Origin: Catenuloplanes niger
Lineage (GTDB): Bacteria; Actinomycetota; Actinomycetes; Mycobacteriales; Micromonosporaceae
DNA: 64,000 bases
Direction of reading: 5' to 3'
Assembly (NCBI RefSeq): GCF_031458255.1
Contig: NZ_JAVDYC010000001.1
Coordinates: 6,705,001 to 6,769,000 of the forward strand
Below, piece after piece: positions 1 through 9,000 of this stretch (position 1 is its first letter; each line of letters opens with the position of its first letter). The position numbers and the translations under genes were made by a program. The notes below the pieces were generated by a model. The model saw nothing but the letters and a program-made list of their open reading frames with translations, was not told the DNA's origin and searched no databases.

Positions 1-84
1 CTCCACGCTCCGAGCCTATCCCCAGCACCCGGCGATGTCGTTTAGAGTCTTGCAAGACGGACGTACGGTTTGGTGGAGGCGCGC

Positions 85-870
85 ATGTGGGATCCGGACG
101 TGTACCAGCGGTACGGCGACGAGCGCTCGCGGCCGTTCTTCGACCTGCTCGGCCGGGTGCCCACGGCGGCGCCGCGCCGGGTGGTGGACCTCGGCTGCGG
201 ACCGGGCGACCTGACCGCCGCGCTGGCGAGACGCTGGCCGGCCGCGCGCGTCGAGGGGATCGACTCGTCCCCCGAGATGATCGCCAGGGCGACCGCGGCG
301 AACGCGCCGGTGGACTTCGCGGTCGGGGACGTGCGCACCTGGGAACCGGCGCCGGACGTGGACGTGCTGATCAGCAACGCGGTGCTGCAGTGGGTGCCGG
401 GCCACGAGGAGCTGCTGCCGCGCTGGGCACGCGGGGTCGCGCCCGGCGCGGTGATCGCGCTGCAGGTCCCGGGCAACGTCGACGCGCCGTCGCACCGGGC
501 GTTGCGGGCGCTGGCGGATGAGCCACGGTGGCGCGGCGCGCTGGCCGGGGCCGGCCTCATCCGGCGCGTACCGAGTGCCGTCGACTACGCCCGGATCCTC
601 GGGCCCGCCGGGTGCACGGTCGACGCCTGGGCGACCACCTACCTCCACCTGCTTCCCGCGCCACCCGGGGACGACCATCCCGTGCTGCGCTGGATGGACG
701 GCACCGCGCTGCGGCCGGTCAAGGCGGCGCTGCCGGACGCCGACTATCCGGAGTTCCGCGCAACGCTGGGGGAGCGCCTCGCGGACGCGTACCCCGTGGA
801 GAATGGTCTTGTTTTCTTCCCTTTCCACCGCAATTTCGTGGTGGCTCGTACTCCACAGGGGGACGCGTGA
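85..870 (+). CDS. tam: trans-aconitate 2-methyltransferase
   Basis: SAM-dependent class I methyltransferase of 261 aa, probably methylating trans-aconitate, which inhibits aconitase. The SAM-binding motif VVDLGCGPGDLTA lies near residues 33-45, followed by EGIDSSPEMI and the post-I motif FAVGDVRTW. The stretch LISNAVLQWVPGHEELLPRW and the C-terminal PFHRNFVVA are typical of the Tam subfamily. A TTG at 70 is also in frame, but the ATG at 85 has GGAGG (74-78) six bases upstream and begins MWDPDVYQRYG, the usual Tam N-terminus. The stop overlaps the GTG of the next gene (GTGA), so the two are probably translationally coupled. Family assignment is firm; substrate is inferred. Confidence 0.85.
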   Translation: MWDPDVYQRYGDERSRPFFDLLGRVPTAAPRRVVDLGCGPGDLTAALARRWPAARVEGIDSSPEMIARATAANAPVDFAVGDVRTWEPAPDVDVLISNAVLQWVPGHEELLPRWARGVAPGAVIALQVPGNVDAPSHRALRALADEPRWRGALAGAGLIRRVPSAVDYARILGPAGCTVDAWATTYLHLLPAPPGDDHPVLRWMDGTALRPVKAALPDADYPEFRATLGERLADAYPVENGLVFFPFHRNFVVARTPQGDA

Positions 871-1898
871 GCGATCTGACCGACTTCATCGCCGGTCTGC
901 CCAAGGCCGAACTGCACGTGCACCACGTCGGCTCGGCGTCGCCGCGGATCGTGGCCGAGCTGGCCGCCCGGCACGCGGGCAGCACGCCGGTGCCGGCCGA
1001 CCCGGAGGCGCTCGCGAAGTACTTCGAGTTCCGCGACTTCGCGCACTTCATCCAGGTGTATCTGAGCGTCGTCGACCTGGTCCGGGACCCGGAGGACGTG
1101 CGCATCCTCACCTACGAGATCGCCCGTGAGCTGGCCCGGCAGCAGGTCCGGTACGCCGAGGTGACGATCACGCCGTTCTCCACGGTCAACCGCGGCATGC
1201 CGGCCGAGGCGTTCTGCGAGGCGATCGAGGACGCCCGGCTGAGCGCGGAGAAGGAGCTGAACATCGTGCTCCGCTGGTGCTTCGACATCCCGGGCGAGGC
1301 CGGCCCGAACGCGGGCGAGGACACCCTGCGGATCGCGCTGGACCAGCGGCCGGACGGGCTGATCAGCTTCGGGCTGGGCGGTCCGGAGGTGCCGCGGCCG
1401 CAGTGGAAGCCGTACTTCGACGCGGCGCGCGCGGCCGGCCTGCGCTCGGTGCCGCACGCCGGCGAGACCACCGGGCCGGAGACGATCTGGGACGCGATCC
1501 GGCACCTGGGCGCGGAGCGGATCGGGCACGGCATCGCGGCCGCGCGCGACCCGGAACTGATGGCCTACCTGATCGAGCACGACATCGCGCTGGAGGTGTG
1601 CCCGACGTCGAACGTGCGGACCCGCGCGGTGCCGTCGCTGGCCGAGCACCCGCTGCCCGCGCTGGTCGCCGCCGGTGTGCCGGTGACGATCAACTCGGAC
1701 GACCCGCCGATGTTCGGCACCACGCTCAACGACGAGTACCGGGTCGCCGCGGAACTGCTCGGACTGGACGCGGCGGGCGTGGCGGAGCTGGCCAAGGCCG
1801 CGGTCACGCACTCGTTCATGCCGGCGGGGGACAAGGCCACCCTGACGGACGAGATCACCGCTTATACGGCCGGGGGATTATCGGACATCCGTCGTTGA
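867..1898 (+). CDS. adenosine deaminase family protein, possibly aminodeoxyfutalosine deaminase
   Basis: Zinc-dependent purine deaminase of 343 aa starting at a GTG that overlaps the tam stop. Metal and catalytic residues are all visible: H17 and H19 in ELHVHHVG, H197 and E200 in PHAGE, the RIGHG motif, and D278-D279 in NSDDPPMF. The fold is complete. The HVHHVGSASPR signature and the linkage resemble what I remember of the actinobacterial group that includes aminodeoxyfutalosine deaminase (futalosine route to menaquinone) rather than classical Add. That narrower call is inference; plain adenosine deaminase remains possible. Confidence 0.8.
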   Translation: MSDLTDFIAGLPKAELHVHHVGSASPRIVAELAARHAGSTPVPADPEALAKYFEFRDFAHFIQVYLSVVDLVRDPEDVRILTYEIARELARQQVRYAEVTITPFSTVNRGMPAEAFCEAIEDARLSAEKELNIVLRWCFDIPGEAGPNAGEDTLRIALDQRPDGLISFGLGGPEVPRPQWKPYFDAARAAGLRSVPHAGETTGPETIWDAIRHLGAERIGHGIAAARDPELMAYLIEHDIALEVCPTSNVRTRAVPSLAEHPLPALVAAGVPVTINSDDPPMFGTTLNDEYRVAAELLGLDAAGVAELAKAAVTHSFMPAGDKATLTDEITAYTAGGLSDIRR

Positions 1899-1952
1899 CA
1901 GGCTCCCCACGTGCGCGAAAGCTCATATTCGTCCACGTTGGGGGGTGTGATC

Positions 1953-2966
1953 ATGGCGAGATTGTTCGAGTCGCTGCCGGAGCACATCGAGGCGGCCGTC
2001 GAAGTGCGCGATGCCTGGCGCCGCCGGGCCGCGGCGGAGACGGCCGGTCTCGAGTTCCTGGTCCAGGACCTGGCCCGGTGGGCGCCCGGCGCGGTGCTCC
2101 GGGTCGCGTTCCTGGACGGTGACACCGAGGCGCACGCGCGGGTCGAGGAGGCCACCCGGCAGATCACCGACGCGTGCGGCATCACGCTCGACTTCGGCCG
2201 TGACCCGGCGACCGGGACCTACCGGCGGTGGACCACGAACGACACGGAGCACGCGGCGGAGATCCGGGTCAGCTTCGACCAGGGCGGCTACTGGTCGCTG
2301 GTCGGCACGGACAGCACGGACCCGACGCTCGCGGACGCCGGCTCACCGATCGGCGGCGCGCCGCACCAGCGCAGCCTCAACCTGTCCGGCTTCGACGGCA
2401 TCCTGCCGGACGACTGGGCCGGGACCGTGCGGCACGAGTTCCTGCACGCGCTCGCGTTCAAGCACAGCCACCAGAACCTGCGCGGCCCGTGCGCGGCCGA
2501 GTTCCGGTGGGAGGACGACGAGGGCTACGTGCCCACCCGGGACGCGCGCGGCGTGTTCGTCGCGGACGAGGCGGGACGGCGGCCCGGCGTCTACACCTAC
2601 CTCGCCGGGCCGCCGAACCGGTGGACGCGCGCGAAGGTCGACTTCAACCTGCGGGCACCGGAGCCGGACGACACGGTCGCCGGGCCGTTCGACTCCGAGT
2701 CGGTGATGCTCTACCAGTTCGAGCCGTTCTTCTACCGGAGCGCGCCGTCGCCGTGCGCGCCGACCGGCAACGGCATCGACCTCTCCGCCGGCGACATCCG
2801 CGGGCTGCAGCTGCTCTACCCGCGCACGCCCGACCCGGACATGGTCAAGCGGGCGTCGACCGCGCTGTCCACGCTGGGCGGCGGCGTCGAGGGTGCGGTC
2901 TTCAGCCCGTACCGGCAGCGACTCGTGGAGATCCTGAACGCGCTGGTCGAGGGGCGCGTGCCGTGA
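1953..2966 (+). CDS. metzincin-type zinc metalloprotease
   Basis: 337 aa, no signal peptide, so cytoplasmic. The zinc site HEFLHALAFKHSH has H161, catalytic E162, H165 and H171, the HExxHxxxxxH spacing of metzincins; Ala168 replaces the usual Gly. A Met-turn SVMLY (S250, M252, Y254) follows, as in astacins (M12). The N-terminal half (RVAFLDGD, HARVEEATRQITDACGITLDF) matches the beta-strand/helix layout of small astacin-like bacterial proteases. ATG at 1953 was preferred over GTGs at 1911 and 1947 because GGGGGG (1940-1945) sits at normal distance. It is the first gene of a four-gene protease/NTPase operon; the next gene begins 61 nt downstream. Confidence 0.8.
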   Translation: MARLFESLPEHIEAAVEVRDAWRRRAAAETAGLEFLVQDLARWAPGAVLRVAFLDGDTEAHARVEEATRQITDACGITLDFGRDPATGTYRRWTTNDTEHAAEIRVSFDQGGYWSLVGTDSTDPTLADAGSPIGGAPHQRSLNLSGFDGILPDDWAGTVRHEFLHALAFKHSHQNLRGPCAAEFRWEDDEGYVPTRDARGVFVADEAGRRPGVYTYLAGPPNRWTRAKVDFNLRAPEPDDTVAGPFDSESVMLYQFEPFFYRSAPSPCAPTGNGIDLSAGDIRGLQLLYPRTPDPDMVKRASTALSTLGGGVEGAVFSPYRQRLVEILNALVEGRVP

Positions 2967-3027
2967 GCGGGTCAGCGACCCGGGCCACCGGGCCGGCCGG
3001 GCGGGCGGGCGACGCGGAGGCGGCGGC

Positions 3028-4209
3028 ATGACCGGGGACGCGGGCCGCTACCTCGACCTGATCTCCACCGGCGGCGGGCAGCGCACGCTGGCCGAGTCGG
3101 CCGCGTCGAGCGCCGGCAACGCGGCACCGGCGGCCCGCACCGAGCTGGTGGAGCGGCTCGACGCCGAACTCGCCTACATCGAGTCGAAGACCGGCGTGGC
3201 ACCCGACCCGGTGCTGCGCGCCGAACTGCTCGCCCGGGCGGACACCGCGCTGGACAAGTTGCTCGGCGACGGCGCGGCCGCCACGCTCACCGCGGCCGAC
3301 GTCTCGGGCCTGGAGGCGGTCGTGGTCAGCGACGGCACCCGCCCGGTGCTGTTCGTCGAGGACGACTTCGTCGACCTGCTCGCACCCAGCATCGGCGACT
3401 ACGCGGCGCCGCTGTCCCGGCTCGCCGAGGAGGTGCGCGCGGTCTGCCGGTCCGTCGGCCGTGTCGACGACCCGGCCGCGGCGCCGCTCGGCTACCAGGG
3501 CACCGCCTGGGTGGTGGCCGAGGGCCTGGTCGCCACGAACTTCCACGTGCTGCAGGCGATCGCGCCGCGCGGCGTCCGCGCGGACGGGCAGTTCACCGGC
3601 CGGCTCAACCCCGGCGTGGCGGTCCACTTCGGGCACGAGGTCGGGCGGCCCTGGCCGGACCGGCGGTTCCCGATCCGGCGGGTGGTCGCGGTCGGCCGTG
3701 AGGGCGCGCCCGAGCACGTGCACCAGGTCCTCGGCGGGCTCAACTTCGACGGCCTGGACCTCGCGATCCTGGAGCTGGAACCGGTGCCGGGCCGCGCGTT
3801 CCCGGCCCCGGTCCCGGTGGCCCGCGGCGACGACCCGGTCACCCGCGGCGGGCTGGCCAGCGCCGGGCGCGGTGTCTACGTCGTCGGCTACCCCGGCAAC
3901 GAGCACTCCACCACGCGCGAGCTGTTCACCCGGATCTTCGCGGGCGTGAAGAGCTACAAGCGGCTCGCACCCGGCCGGATCACCGCGGCCGCCGGCGACC
4001 TGCCCGACGATCCGCGCGGCTGGGTGCTCACCCACGACGTGTCCACCCTGGGCGGCAACTCCGGCTCCGCGGTCGTCGACCTGGACGCGGACGGGCGCTC
4101 CGTGCTCGGGCTGCACTTCGCCGGCCAGCCGGAACGGCAGAACTGGGCGCACGCGCTGGAGCGGATCACCGGTGAGCTGTCCGCCGTGCTGCCCGCCGCG
4201 GCCAGATGA
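3028..4209 (+). CDS. trypsin-like serine protease with N-terminal helical domain
   Basis: 393 aa, no signal peptide or membrane segment. Residues 1-145 are alpha-helical with no family I recognise. Residues 150-385 form a chymotrypsin-fold protease with an intact triad: H173 in VATNFHV, D244 in LDLAIL and S345 in GGNSGSAVVD. The GNSGS nucleophile motif and the closing HFAG resemble HtrA-like or trypsin_2 peptidases. RBS GGAGG (3016-3020) precedes ATG 3028. The stop overlaps the next start (ATGA), implying coupled synthesis with the second protease. Probably an intracellular, regulated protease of the 1953-9751 module. Confidence 0.8.
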   Translation: MTGDAGRYLDLISTGGGQRTLAESAASSAGNAAPAARTELVERLDAELAYIESKTGVAPDPVLRAELLARADTALDKLLGDGAAATLTAADVSGLEAVVVSDGTRPVLFVEDDFVDLLAPSIGDYAAPLSRLAEEVRAVCRSVGRVDDPAAAPLGYQGTAWVVAEGLVATNFHVLQAIAPRGVRADGQFTGRLNPGVAVHFGHEVGRPWPDRRFPIRRVVAVGREGAPEHVHQVLGGLNFDGLDLAILELEPVPGRAFPAPVPVARGDDPVTRGGLASAGRGVYVVGYPGNEHSTTRELFTRIFAGVKSYKRLAPGRITAAAGDLPDDPRGWVLTHDVSTLGGNSGSAVVDLDADGRSVLGLHFAGQPERQNWAHALERITGELSAVLPAAAR

Positions 4210-6020
4210 CCGCGGCCACCTCGCTCAGTCTCTCGGCGCTCGCCGACACCGTCACCGCGCCCGCCGTCGACTGGATCGTGGTCGAGCGGGTCTGGGAGCG
4301 GGTCAGCCGCGCCCGGGGCGTGCACATGCCGCCGCAGACCAGCCGCGACCTGCGGGACCTGCTGGTCGGTGCGTTCGCGGCGGCCGAGGAGCACGGCTTC
4401 CTCGACGTGTTCGCGTTCGAGCTGATCAAGGAGGGGCTGGCCGGGCCGTCGCTGGTCACCGCGCTGCGCGCGATCGACGAGAACGCGGGCGGCTTCCAGC
4501 TCCAGGCGCTGCAGAACGGTGTCCGGCACGCGGTCAACCCGATGGTGTACGCGGAAGGTCTGCTGCGCGCCTGCGACTACGTCTGCCGGATAGACATCAG
4601 GGGCGTCCAGGCCGGCACCGGCGTGCTGGTCCGGCCGACCGTGGTCGCGACCATGGCGCACGTGGTCTGGCCACTGCTCACCCAGGCACCGGACGGCACG
4701 CTCGCGGCCGCACCGGACAGCCTGCGCGACCTGGTGGTCACGTTCCGCGACTACGTGGACCGGGCCGCGACCCGGCTCGCCGGCGACACCGCGCCGCTGC
4801 ACCCGGACTGGCTGCTCTACGGCAGCCCGCCGGCCGAGGGCGAACGGCTGGCCGGGGACGTGCGCGACATCGCCGGCATCGCCGCGCCGGCCGGGCCGTG
4901 GGACCTCGCGCTGATCCGGCTCGCCGCACCGCCCAAGGGTGCCGCCCAGGCCGAGCTGATGGGCAGCCCACCGGCCGGGCCGTTCGAGGTCAGCCTGCTG
5001 CACCACCCGCACGGGCCGAACGAGCGCGGCGAGCCGCTGCTGCTCTCCGACGGGCGCCTCGACGAGCAGCTCGGCGTGCCACCGGTGCGGTACCTGCACG
5101 ACGTGAACACGCTCGGCGGCTCGTCCGGCGCGCCGGTCTTCGACCAGCGGTGGCGGATCGTGGCACTCCACCAGGGCGGCATCACCGGCGTCCGCAACCG
5201 GGCCGTGCCGGTGCGCGACTGGTCGCCGATGCTGGACCGGCCGCTCCCGGACGGCGTGCCCTACCTGCGCGGCCTGGAACGCTCCACCGATCTGCGGCCG
5301 GTTCCGTACCCGGTGATCGGCCGCCGCGTCACCCAGCAACGGCTGTGGCGCGCGCTGCGCCCGGACGCGGCGCCGGCCGAGCGGCTGTTCGTCGTCCGGG
5401 GCGGGCCCGGCACCGGCAAGCGCTTCACGAAACGCCTGGTCCGCGAGTTCGTCGAGCGGCACAGCGACGGCGTGGTGGTGACGCTCGACCTGGCGAACGC
5501 GCTCGGCCAGGACGCGGACGGCTTCGCCCGCTGGATTACCGGCGCGCTCTCCGCGCCCGACCCCACGCTCACCCACGGCGACGTGCTCACCACGGCGCCG
5601 CGGGAGATCCGCGACGGCGTGCTGCCCGGCCTGTCCCAGCGGGTGTCCGAAGTGGGCGGTGACCGCGCGGTGTGGCTGGTGCTGGAGGGGTTCGGCGGCG
5701 CGGCGCTGGACGTGCCGCCCGGCGTGAAGGACGTGGTGGTGAACCTGATGGGCGGGCTCCGCGACCACCCGTCCCAGCGGCTCGTGCTGGTCGGCTGGGA
5801 CGACCGGCCGCCGGAGGGCTTCGAGGCGTCCATCGAGGACCTGGCGTTCCCGACCGCGTACGACATCGCGGCGCACTTCACCCCGGCCGGTTCCGCCCCG
5901 GCGGACGCGCTGGTCACGGCGGTGCCGTCGCTGCTGGCACTCCAGCGGGCCCAGGGCCTGACCGGCTATCCGGCCGCGCACGCGGTGCTGCGCATGCTGT
6001 CCGTGGGCATCGCGGCATGA
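4206..6020 (+). CDS. trypsin-like protease fused to a degenerate P-loop domain
   Basis: 604 aa. Residues 10-110 are a helical N-terminal domain (VERVWERVSRARG, RDLRDLLVGAFAAAEEHG) that may be an effector-associated adaptor. Residues 115-345 are a trypsin-like domain with H152 (ATMAHVV), D233 (WDLALIRL) and S307 (GGSSGAPVFD). From about 370 a P-loop NTPase-like domain follows (VIGRR, then FVVRGGPGTGKRFTKRLV). Its Walker A has Arg406 where Ser/Thr binds magnesium, and the presumed Walker B is VWLVLEGF with no Asp, so nucleotide hydrolysis is doubtful. Start ATG overlaps the preceding TGA; its own stop overlaps the next ATG. Confidence 0.8.
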   Translation: MTAATSLSLSALADTVTAPAVDWIVVERVWERVSRARGVHMPPQTSRDLRDLLVGAFAAAEEHGFLDVFAFELIKEGLAGPSLVTALRAIDENAGGFQLQALQNGVRHAVNPMVYAEGLLRACDYVCRIDIRGVQAGTGVLVRPTVVATMAHVVWPLLTQAPDGTLAAAPDSLRDLVVTFRDYVDRAATRLAGDTAPLHPDWLLYGSPPAEGERLAGDVRDIAGIAAPAGPWDLALIRLAAPPKGAAQAELMGSPPAGPFEVSLLHHPHGPNERGEPLLLSDGRLDEQLGVPPVRYLHDVNTLGGSSGAPVFDQRWRIVALHQGGITGVRNRAVPVRDWSPMLDRPLPDGVPYLRGLERSTDLRPVPYPVIGRRVTQQRLWRALRPDAAPAERLFVVRGGPGTGKRFTKRLVREFVERHSDGVVVTLDLANALGQDADGFARWITGALSAPDPTLTHGDVLTTAPREIRDGVLPGLSQRVSEVGGDRAVWLVLEGFGGAALDVPPGVKDVVVNLMGGLRDHPSQRLVLVGWDDRPPEGFEASIEDLAFPTAYDIAAHFTPAGSAPADALVTAVPSLLALQRAQGLTGYPAAHAVLRMLSVGIAA

Positions 6021-9000
6021 CGTCCCCGCAGGACGCCGCGCTCGCCGCGATCCGGCAGATGTGGGAGGGGCGCTCCGCGGCCGAGAGATCCGCGTTCACC
6101 GCGGCGCTCGAACCCCGCCCGCCTGCGGCGGACCAGGACCTGCAAGACCAGATCACCAGGGTACGGTGGCGGGGCGCGCTGTCCGGCGGTGTCGACCCGG
6201 CCGCGCTCGTCACCGGACTCGACCCGGCGGACGCGGCGCGCGTGCTCGACCTGCTGGTGCCGGAGTTCGACCGGTCCCATGTGGACGACGCGTGGCGCTG
6301 GACGATGCGCAGCGGCCCGCGCCGGGACGCGCTGCACGCGCTGGCCGACTCGCCGCACGCGCTGACCGAGGCGATCACGGACGCGGTGCGGGTGCCCACC
6401 GACGACGCCGGCTACTACCTGCGCCTGCTGGCGGCCAGATCCACCGGCCTCGGCGACCTCCCGGCGGACGGCCCCACGGCCCGCCCCACCACGCTGCCCG
6501 ACCGCCCGTCCGGCCCGGCGCGGCCCGATCGCCCGTCCGGCGCCGCGTTGCCCGATCGCTCGGCCGATTCCGTGTTGCCCGATCGCTCGGCCGGTTCCGC
6601 GTTTCCTGGTCGCTCGGCCGGCTCGGCGTTGCCCGATCGCCCGTCCGATGCCGCGGCGTCTGACCGCGTCGCGGGACCGGGCGGTCCAGCCGGACACGAT
6701 CGCGCCGCGGGTCGCGATCGGCCTGCGGGAAGCGCTCGCGCCGCGGGCCGTGACGGTGCCGCGGGCCGTGATGGTGCCGCGGGCCGTGATGGTGCCGGGG
6801 GCCGTGATCGTGCTGCCGGGCCCGGTCGGGCCGCCGTGCCGCCGGGGCGGGCCGCTGGGCCGGCCGTGCCCGCCGCCCGGACCGGTGCGCCCGACGGCGA
6901 AGGGCTGGCGGCGCTGGATGCCGCGCGGCTGCTGGCCGCGATCGCGGCGACCGGGACGCCGCCGCCGGACCGGCCGGTCGACACCCGGACCGCGCTGCAG
7001 GCGCTCGCGTGGGCGGAGCCGCTCGGTGGGCTGGCCGGGGACCTCGCGGAGGCGCGGCGGCGGGTGCGTGTCGAGGCGGTGGTGGAGAGCTACGGCGCGC
7101 TGCTCGGCAACGGCTTCTTCGGGCGCGAGGCGGAGCTGTCCCGGCTGCGGGACTTCGCCACCGCGCCGGTCCCGGCCGACGCCGCGCCGGTGCCGCTGCT
7201 GCCCGTGGTCGGTATCGGCGGCGCCGGGAAGTCGACCGCGCTGGCCGCGTTCGTCGAACCGTACCTGCGCGAGATCCTGCGCCCGGACTCCACCGGTCCG
7301 GTCGTCATCGTGATCGACTTCGACCGCGTGCAGTTCCGGATCGACGCGGAGCTGGAACTGTCCTTCGAGGTCAGCCGGCAGCTCGGCAACGCGCACCCGG
7401 TCGCGGCCGCGGACTTCTCCGCGCTGCGCTACCAGGTGCGCCAGGAACGCGCGGGCACGGCCGCGGCCCGCTACACCGGGTCGCTCGCGGCCGGGGAGGG
7501 TGCCGGGGACGCGCCCGCGTTCGAACGGGACGCGTCGCTGGCCGTCCGCCTGCACGAGCTGGACACCCGGCCGGTGCTGCTGATCCTGGACACGTTCGAG
7601 GAATGGCAGCGGGACCGGCCGGACCCGGCGCGGCCCCGGCTGCACGACAACGACCCGGAGGCGCGCATCCTGCGCTGGATCGTGCGGCTGCGGGACGTCA
7701 TGGGACTGCACGGGCTGCGCGTGATCCTCTCCGGCCGCGCGGACGTCGCGATCAACGCGGCCGACGTCACGGACCGGGTCGAGACGGAGGAGGCGATCTG
7801 CCTGGCCGACCTGGCGCCGGAGGCCGCGGCGGAGCTGCTGGCGGCGCACGGCGTACCGGTGGAGCAGGCTCTGGATCTTGCTGGTCTGGTCGGTGGGAAC
7901 CCGCTGACGCTGCGCGTGGCCGCGCGGTTCTTCGCGCACCTGCCACCGGGCGAACGGGCGGACTTCGTGGCGCGCACCGGGGCCGCGCTCGACGGCGAGC
8001 TGCGCCGGGAGGTGCTCTACGCGCGTTTCCTCGGGCACATCGCCGATCCGCGGGTGCGCCGCCTGGCCCACCCCGGGCTGGTCCTGCGCCGGGTCACCGC
8101 GGGCCTGATCCGGCACGTGCTGGCGCCGTACTGCGGCCTCGGCCCGCTGACCGACGCGGACGCGGCCGAGCTGCTGGAACGCCTCGCGGACGAGGTCTGG
8201 CTGGTCAAACGCGACGGTGCCGAGCTGCGCCACCTGCCGGACGTCCGCCGCGCGATGCTGCACCTGATGGCCACCGACCCGGCCCACCGCGACGCGCTGC
8301 CCGCGATCCACCGCGCGGCCGCGTCCTGGTACCGCGGCCGGTCCGGCGAGGAGGCCGCGGTCGAGGCGCTCTACCACGACCTGATGCTCCGCCTCGACGA
8401 CGACACCGCCCGCGGACTGTCCGAACGACGGCCCGCCCGGCCGCGGCCCCCGGTCCCGCCGGCCGGCTCGCCCGGTGTGCCGCAGCCGTCCCCGCCGGGC
8501 GGGACCGGTCCGGCCCGGGATCCGGTGGAGCCGTCCGGCCCGCGTGCCGCTCCGGCCCGGCGGCGACGCGGCTGGCGGCCTGCGTGGCCGTGGGGACGGC
8601 GCGCACGGGACGGGTCCGGCCGGTGGCCCGGCCCGGCGCCGGAAGCCGGGCCGACCGACTCGGCGGAACCGGTGGAGCCGCACGAACCGGTGCGCCGGCC
8701 CGGCGACGGCGCCGGCCGGGACCGGCCCGCGGACCCGCTCGATCCCGCGGACCCACACCTCGCCGGCCGGCTGCTCGCGCTCGGTGACGCGGTGGACGAG
8801 CTGCCGCCCGCGACCGCGGCCGAGGTCCGGGTGCTGCGCGGGGAGACGCCGCCGCTGGCCGAGGCGCTGCTGCTGCGCGATCCGGCCTGGGTGCGGTGGC
8901 TGGACCGCCGCGGCCGGTTCCTGGTCGACAACGACGCGGCGGCGGAGGCGCTGGAGCTGCTCGACGCGCGGCCCGCCCCGCGGACCGGGCTCGCCGAGCC

